From Apostichopus japonicus (taxonomy: Eukaryota; Echinodermata; Holothuroidea; Aspidochirotida; Stichopodidae): 64,000 nt of DNA. The stretch spans positions 21,428,999 through 21,492,998 of the forward strand of contig NC_092565.1 in the NCBI RefSeq assembly GCF_037975245.1, read 5' to 3'. The position numbers and the translations under genes are program-made. Below, piece by piece: positions 15,201 to 24,200 of the stretch (position 1 is its first letter; each line of letters starts with the position of its first letter). The notes under the pieces are model-generated. The model ran no database searches. It had not been told where the DNA came from and saw only the letters and a program-made list of their open reading frames with translations.

Positions 15201-18200
15201 CTAAAAATGTAAACTTCAGGGCAAGAACAGCCTAATGTCTTCCATTTTCTACTTGGTTGCTTTAAAACAATACTTGATGGGAAGAGGGAGGTGGGTGGTT
15301 GGAAGGAAGAGCTTTAATTCATTATTTCTTACCTTTTGTATGCTTTGCACTTCTGGTTACAGGCCAGCAATTATTACAATCTTCTCTGTTTTTAAGTTGT
15401 GCCTTTATTTAATTAGCTTCTATGATTTCTTGAATATTACTAGATACAGTTAACAGCTCTTTTCTTTTGTACTAGTCTCCATTACTCATTGATTTACATA
15501 CATGGATTAAATACAAAAGCAGTGCAGAGGTATGGTACAGGATGTTATGGACTTCCTGCTATTGCTGTCATTTTCAAGCCAACCCAAGTACCCATGTACA
15601 AATAGGCTTCCACCCAAAGACAGAAAGATGACTATGGCATTTGTAAGTTTGAAATATATTTATACATTCGGGGAATGCACCAGAAAAATATTGTGTAATA
15701 TTGAAGAGCTCTACTGTAATCTACGTCAATGTTGGACTACAATGCTGCAACAGCTGTTGCATGAAGTCCAATTGCAAACAGCTGTGACAAACTGATGCAC
15801 CATTTCATCTAGCAATGCAAAGATCATCGCAAGATAAAGGAAATATCACACACAGGGCAAATTTTAAATGATTTTTCTGGTTGACCCTTAGACAGGAAAT
15901 CTAGTCCTCCACTGTAGGAGAGAGAGATGGTGTATGTTTGGTGAATAGAACAGCAGCTTTGGGTCTATGAAACTCTCCTTCAGGTGGATCATATGTGGCC
16001 TACCAGTATCACTGTTTTATTTCAGTATCTCCAACATGATGGAGGTTTGGAGGTTGATACCATTTATGGAGGGTGATACCATAAATGGAGGGTGATACCA
16101 TATATCATTTGACCTACAGTATTAGGGGATATTTAGTGATTATTTAGTCCTATTCTAGGTCCATTACCTTTCATTATTTATGTCAATGATATATGTGATG
16201 TGCCAAATATAAATTCTAATATATACTCTTTGCTGATGATACAAACAAAGTTTTATAGGGTATGACTTGAAAGGGATGGGGGACACAATATGCTGTGAAT
16301 TTATAAGATGATCATGATTGGTTTACTGCTAACAAATTGTGACTAAATGTGTACATACTGTTGTGGCCATATGTATTAGTTTAACTGTGTTATACATGGA
16401 TTGACCTACTGTAGAGGACAAGCCTACAAAGATTTTCTTTTTCTTATGAGATCACTTCCTCTAACAATGTATACCATCACATATTAATTAAATATTAATA
16501 TACCTTGTTCCATGTGTATGGACATTTTGATAAAATAAATCCAACAGACACTGAGTTTGGCCATCCCACCAGAAATTTGATAGTCTGGGATGAACATTAA
16601 ATAATATGCCTGGTTGTAAACATCTAGACTAGCTAGACATCCTGTTAGCATTAAGTTACAGTACTAGCAAAGATTGTGCTGTATTGGCTATCTTAATACT
16701 GCAAAAACCAAAATTACAATTGAGTCTTGCAGACTTGTAAATGTTTCAATTATAGATTAATATTAATATTGCTCAAGTAGGAAACCTTAATTTCAGCAGT
16801 TTTCCACAAGTTGAAGAAAATGACCTTGACATGATATCTAATACTGTGAAAACCAAAATTACTTCTGAGTCCAACAGACATGCAAAATGTCTTAATTATA
16901 GATTAATATTAATATTGCTCAAGTAGGAAACCTTAATTTCAGCAGTTTTCCACAAATAGAAGAAAGGACATTGACATGATATGAAGTGTAGGTTTAAATA
17001 TAACTGAGATGAAATGTTTGTCTATTTTTGGAAATTTATCACATCAAAGAGAGAATAATAAATTTCATATTTCTGTGTTAACTTTTTATATTCATAACAT
17101 GTTGCAAGGAAATGCTGACACATGTTAATGTAGCTCCAATAAGTTGATCTCTTTCAGAAACATGTTCAGATTGCAAGAATCTTGTCGATGCATGATCAGG
17201 GTTGCCAGTTTTTCTGTGCTGCAGATCAGGTGAAATGCCAAATATGAAATGTGCTGTTATTTTATAACAGTTGACCCTAGATATATCAAAAGGAATTGTG
17301 TGGGTTCGCAATTTAAAGCAATCTGGGTTTCTTAGATGCAGAGGCCATTAGTCTGACTGAACAACATGAAAATGGTTGAAATCAATGTTCTTTGGGAGAA
17401 TTCAAAAATTTACACCTACAATTTCTCTTGAATTTGCAGGCCATTAAAAAATGCCCCCACCCCCCCCCCATTCCCCACAAAGCAAAAATGCTATTTGGCC
17501 AGCGGTTTCATTTCCCCAAATATTGCAAAATAAGTCTTTTGTCATGAAGAAAGACTAGATGTTAAATACCATTCAAAGTAAAATCAACACTTAAAGAAGA
17601 ACTGTTGTCTATATTGTGTGATGTAAATCAACAACAGAAAGCTAGCTGGGAAATTATAAACAAATTTTGAAAGGGATGAAAAAGAACTTCGTGTTTAGAA
17701 GATGTTAAGACACTCAGGATAAGATTTTTCAGATTGCTTATTGATGAAGTCAAATCATCAAGAAGTTTCCCTATGGTTGTGTCAAATGTAAAAATAAAAA
17801 AATAAAAACACTACGCAAAGTAGACAGAGAGCAATATGGTAGCCATGATACGGAGGAAGGAAGTTCATTATTATTCCAGTTCTCCTGAAAATATAATTTA
17901 TCAAACCCACTATTAAAAAAAAAGAAAGAAGAAAGACAAGGTCCATTGTAGATGGGTGTAAACTAGAAGCTACTCAAGATCACTTTTATTACTGTCTTTG
18001 GCTTCTGTCTGAGATCTTTTGGTAAAGGCTTTTTGTGTAGATCAAAACGTATGGCAATTCAAAGCTAAAGGAGAGTCGTGTATTGCGTTCCGATAATTCT
18101 AAATCGCTCTTGGAAGAGCAACTCGGTACAGTAGGTTTCCATGGAAACCAACTCATCAAGTTCTATTGTCTTTCAGACTGGCCAACATATTACATTTAGT

Positions 18201-21200
18201 TTGGAAAACTAATACACTCTAGACATATTACCTTACCAATAAAAAGAACATGGTCTAGGTTTCTAGGAAACAGGTGCTATGCCACTTCCACGCTTAAGGC
18301 TACCCTACTGTGCTACATGCTACAAACATACAGTATGAATGAAGACAGGTTTAAAACTGAATGTGTCAGGACATGGCATGCAATGGTACATAGCTGAAGC
18401 AAGGAATAATTTAAGGGTATACAGGGAATAATTTAACGGTATACAGGGAATAATTTAAGGGGATATACAGGGAATAATATGAGGGGATATACAGGGAACA
18501 ATTAAAGGGTATATACAGGGAATAATTTAAGGGTATACAGGGTATAATTTAAGGGTATACGGAATAATTTAAGGGTATATATACAGGGAATAACTTACTG
18601 GTATATACAGGAAATAATTTAAGGGTATACAGGGAATAATTTAGTGTTCAAATTTTGTGTTGCAGTTTTTTAAGGCTCTGAATTTTGTCTCTTATTAAAT
18701 ACTTTGGTTCCTGTGTAAAAACAAACTGTTTTACCTTTTTGGATTGGTACAGCAATTTGACATAGCATTCATTAGCATAATTACAGACGAAGAAGAAGAA
18801 GACAAAGAAGAAGAAGAAGAGTTGATAACTTACCGTATATGAAGGTCTGGCACCGCAGCTGATATCGTCTGTCGACAGGAAAAACAATATGACTTACCAA
18901 GTTGTATAAACAAGGATGGAAGCATTTACCTTCCTTAACTTCCACCTTCCCTAGCTTGAATAAATAGTTCGTAGACAAAATGCTCGCCCACTGAACGATC
19001 TTAGCTAAACCTGCTATATACATCTTTGCACTGTATGCAATTCGCCGACTTTGCATAACATTTTACAATACTTGGATAAATTATTCCTGGCTCTTCAAAG
19101 AAGTTTTCAATTGGAAAAATATAAATAACTTTTCAATGTATTTTAGGTATATATCAAAATGGCCACAACCTTTTATTTTTGTACAACATTTGGCATCTCT
19201 CACAAACCAATCACGGGCACCAACTTTTATCCCAATCCGAGTCCGTAGGAAGAGAAACATTCTAATTGACTTCCTGTCTAGGCCTTGCAGTGCCCAGGAA
19301 CGATGTTTGCCAATGTTTGTAAATTAATAAAGCCACTGGCATAAACTTGGACAACTTTGGTGAATATTGATCTACTGTAATACTATTCATGCAATAGCCT
19401 TTCAACTGAACTAGATCTATATAGGTAGACACATTGTCATGGCATAAGCTCCATAGGGAGGGGGGGGGGGGACTTATAGGAGAAAAAGTGCTTAGCTAGC
19501 AGCTTGAAGGGGTCAAGAAAACATATATTAGAGTGACATAACCAAAGACCATTTAGGAAGACTTACTTTTGGTGTTGTTAAAAGACTTCTTCCTCACTTT
19601 TGGGGTATACTTTTCCTGACTTTCCCTCTGTATGTTAAGACAGTAAGAGAATGATTCTTGCGGGTCTTCGGGAGCTTGATGAAAGTACAACGTTCGAGAA
19701 AATTCTGCAAGAATAAAACACAAGGAAATTATAAGACTAACAGAAGGCAGGCTCTGTGATTCCTTGCCCCATAGTACATGAGAATATGAACTGCAGCACT
19801 GTTGACATGACTTGTGACCGAAGGAGACCTTTGACCTCCACAGATACAATAGAATACTTGAACTCACTACTTACTGTACTTAAGGTGAATCTACAGACTA
19901 AGGATGAAGTTTATCCCAGCTGTACTGTTGGAATGAATTGTATTTGCAAGGTTGACAGGCTTTTATCTCTGCTGAACCGCAATTACTTTTAAAGGTCTAC
20001 GGACACCATTGAACAATATTGTCCTAATCACTCTAATAGGCATTACTGTAGAAATCAATGAAGATAGCTGCAATTCCCATCAAAATCCATCAAAGATTGA
20101 CCATTTTATCCATCCCATAAGACTAGATGCTAATTTGAAAGTGTTCATTTAATGAACTAGAACAGAAAAAGACTGTGACTGCATCCACAAAACAAAAATA
20201 GGTAAACAAATAAAATTTTGTAGGACGATTGAAATAAAAAACAAACTTGTTGATACTCACTGTCTCTGCTTCTGAATACCAACTGTGTAAACAACTCAAA
20301 CATTTCTTCCTGCAAGAACAAATCAAAAAGATAATAGAGTTAATTCAAGGATGGGGAAATTGGGGGTGGGTGGGGGGAGGGTGGAGGAGGAGGTGATGCC
20401 TGAATCATGTCTGGAATCATGAAGAAGCAAAAGTAAACTTTTAGAAATTTAAATCCTTTTCCCTGCTTGATATGTTCATTAAACATTCTGGGCATGAAGT
20501 TTCTTACACATCTTAACATTCTGTTTATACAATTTTTCATTTTTTTTTTAGTTTGTTTTCAAAATCAAATTTCCATACAATCTGTATCACATGCACAGAA
20601 AATATAATGCATTGAAGATGAAATAACTAATTAATTACTAAACAGATGTAGGACAATACAAGTTTTTGCGATCTGTCCTTCAATGTTATGATATCACCAT
20701 TTGATACAACCTATCCTTAACAGTATTACAACGAGGCTTGCAAACAATTCATAAAACCTCAATCCATATGAGAGTGTAACATGGAATGTTTGTAACTAAA
20801 CTAATGTAAGCACGAAAACTGAGCCACAAACTGTACTCATTTTGTCTTTTACTATGTACACAATGCCAAACAAAATTAATTTCACTTCCTTTAGCAATTC
20901 TTAATTTATCTCATTAATTAACTTGAATAAATTCATTTATGTCAAAGATTTATTAAAAAAATACAAAAGAATTTGAGATCCTGTTGGAGGCGATAAGTAA
21001 TGATGCTTTGCCAATTTAATTTTAACATTTTACAAAAAAAAATGAACTGGTTGCTTTAGGAATTACGATTCTGTGGTGTACTGACAATACTCTGCAGGCT
21101 ATGTTTATGACATGTTGCCCTTGATGGTCATGCACTTGTAAAAGATGCTTTACTTTACTACATGGACATCAGTTTGGTATAAATATTAATATTAATCTAA

Positions 21201-24200
21201 AAATTTCTCACATTCTCTCTTAACTACCATTCCAAACTTCGCTGTAACAAAGTAGAGAACTTTCCAAATACTGCACATCATCAATTTTTAGTTTCAATTC
21301 AAAATATATAAATACCATATAAATTTCATATAAATACCATAAAATTCATATAAATAGCATAAAATGCAGTGCCATATCTTTAGCTTTCTGTTGGTTTGAA
21401 AGTACTGTAATAAAGCGCAAACACAATGACTTGCATTTTAATGTGTACAACAAAGATTGCATTTTGAAGTTTTGTAGTGTTGATCTACTTTTAGCTGTTT
21501 CTTTGCAGGACAATGTGATTGTAGGCTATTTTACCTATCATTAATGGACATATAGATGACACCATGAGTATTAGTAAATATACATGTCTGTAAGACTGTA
21601 ATATGTACTCAATTATTTCAAGGAAAAGCAAACAAAACTACTGGCATTTAACACTAATAGTGATCAAGTGATTATGATGAACATCTCTTCCAAGCAAATG
21701 AGATAATTTTCTTCCCTTTAATTTTTTTTGAAGACATCATTGTTCAAATGTTCCTTAATATCCTACTCTATACTTCAGACAGACATCCCAGACACAGTAG
21801 AAGTAGGCTTAGGATAGTCCAGAGGAAAATTAATTTTTTAATAACAGTAATAATATTAAATGCAAATTTATATAGCGCCAATATCCAGAGGAAAACCAAT
21901 GCTCAGTGGCGCTAGTGCTCAGGGAAGGCAGTCAAAAATAGATAAGTTTTGAGTCTGATTTTGAAAATATTAACGTTGGGTGTCGACTTGATGTGCAGTG
22001 GAAGTGAGTTCCAAAGAGTAGGAGCGGCATTAGAAAACAATCGTTGACCAAATGACTTGAGCTTCCACTTAGGTACATGGAGCAGTAGCTGATTTGAGGA
22101 TCGGAGAGCGGAACACATTCTAAGCATTCTGATAGAATTTGCATAAAACTTCCGCCACAGGGTTCTCGAGAAATTAATAGTCAAAATCAAAACAGTTTAT
22201 ACCATATACATACAGTGAGCTTGAAGCAAACAGGTGTGATGTCATAGATGCACACCGACATCAAAATGATTGTTTTACTTTGTGGGAGAAGCATTCTGTG
22301 ATAATCACCCATCACCGACATGACATTAACTGACAGAGAGTTACTAGTTCTAATGCATTAATTACCTAGTTGACTAACAACGTTAATTTGAAATAATACT
22401 GCTAAACACCTAGGATAAATCAGCGATTTCCTTATTAGTTTTCTTACTTAATTAGCAGCTCGTTAATGACAGTCATAGACAGGACAGCAAAAAGACATGG
22501 TCGATTTGCCATTTCCATAAATTTATTGAAAATTCTCTGAATTTATTAAAGATAGACAAACTATGATACATCAGTATCCATTTATGAATTAGTGGACACT
22601 TCATATATCAACAATTTAATAAACACAAAAGCTACAAAAGAATGTTTCACTATCTATTAATAACAATAAAATCATGTCACATGGCAGCATCAGTGTCACA
22701 CACGGGATATTACTAAAAATCATTTCTTTTGGCATATCGTGAAAAAGTGTTTAAACCAATGTCCCTAAAGATGCACGGAGTGCGCAATGAATTCTGAGAA
22801 GTAACCTTGCAACAAAACCAATCAATAAAAATTACTGTTACACATACATGTATTTGTATATATATATATATATACGAGTACAGTTTCAAATGCAAACATT
22901 TACCACATTGTTCAATGACTTGACACAGTGTGCTGTTAGTCACTTTCACACCCACATGGTCAGTCTTGGAAAAAGAGGCACAGATTTGAAGAAGCATGTA
23001 GGATATATATACAGTACTATTACTTCTACTTTCAGATAGAAAGTAAAGTTAGACTGCTTCTATGCATGAACATCATGTGCAGTTCAACTTTATACCACTC
23101 TGGTCTGCTATGGTATTTGAACACAGAACAGATCTTCAAAAGATTCATTCGAAGGAGAATTATGTTCAGTATTACAGTAGCTAATATTAATAGCCCGGCA
23201 TACTGTAGATCCAATAGAAACAGTGCCTATATAATACAGTAGTAGGGTTACAAAATATAGCTGCCTGTGAAAATAATGTTTGTTTCGGAACAATTTTTCT
23301 GTGTAATTCTAGTCCCACTGTAATCGTTATTTTTTTTAGTTCAGAGGGTGTAGTTGGCCAATGAGGGACATATTTGTATAAATTTAGCCTCGGTTCATTC
23401 ACAGAATGGTTTCAACTACTGGCTCAGCCATATATACAAATCAGGCCTCAACTATGGCAGTGTAGACACAGAATACCCTGGGGGCGAATTTGCTTAGGCT
23501 TATCTTTCCATAGCATAAAGGTTCAATGGTAGGATAGCAGTTTTTACGCAATTTTGAAACTATACTGAAATGTTTCTGTTTTGGAGGCAGTGAACACGAA
23601 TAGTCAAAAGTCCAGTTTAGTATGAGAAGTTTTGTCTTATTTACAACCAAAGTGGCCACTTTGTACTACTAGTGCAAATTGTCCGTGTTCAAATGGCAAA
23701 TGTTTGTTTGGAATTATATTAAGGAAGATGTCCTTCTCCACAAATTGCTAGGTGACAGGACTGACTTGCCGTTTAACTGAGAGGCAATTTCTGTCATATT
23801 TAACGGCACTTTTTTCATTCGTTTAACATTTTAACGGGTTACAGATCTATGGCAACACTGGTACACATGGGCACACAGGTTACTAAATTATACCAAATAC
23901 AAGATTCATGGTTGTACTGTATACTCTTCATCAGTGCAAAAATCCAATCAGCCTAACCAAAGAAATATCCATAGTCCAACATGGTCATTGTAACCTTTTC
24001 AACCATGACAACACTATGCACATAAACACTTCCTATTTACCATGATGCCTTTACAATTATCCTAAGCACATTCCATTTCCTGGGACTTCTAATACTCACT
24101 ACCAAAGAGTGAAAGAAAAACACTGTCAAGGAACTGATTATCTAAGTACAAACAGCTTGTGTGGGTAAAGAGTAAAATTCTTTTATTAAAAATCACCGTT

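Larger units (their letters stand above)
11427..18833 (-). other. Intron 6 of the TTC31-like gene (7.4 kb)
   Basis: No host exon was recognised. It contains the 48-bp minisatellite, two LINE remnants, the two tandem duplications and an AAG-rich and GGGAATAA minisatellite tract near its 5' end. The remainder is unique-looking AT-rich sequence. Confidence 0.7.

Noticed and set aside
18401-18643. CRISPR-like repeat array
   Set aside because: Head-to-tail minisatellite with no unique spacers, in an animal intron.
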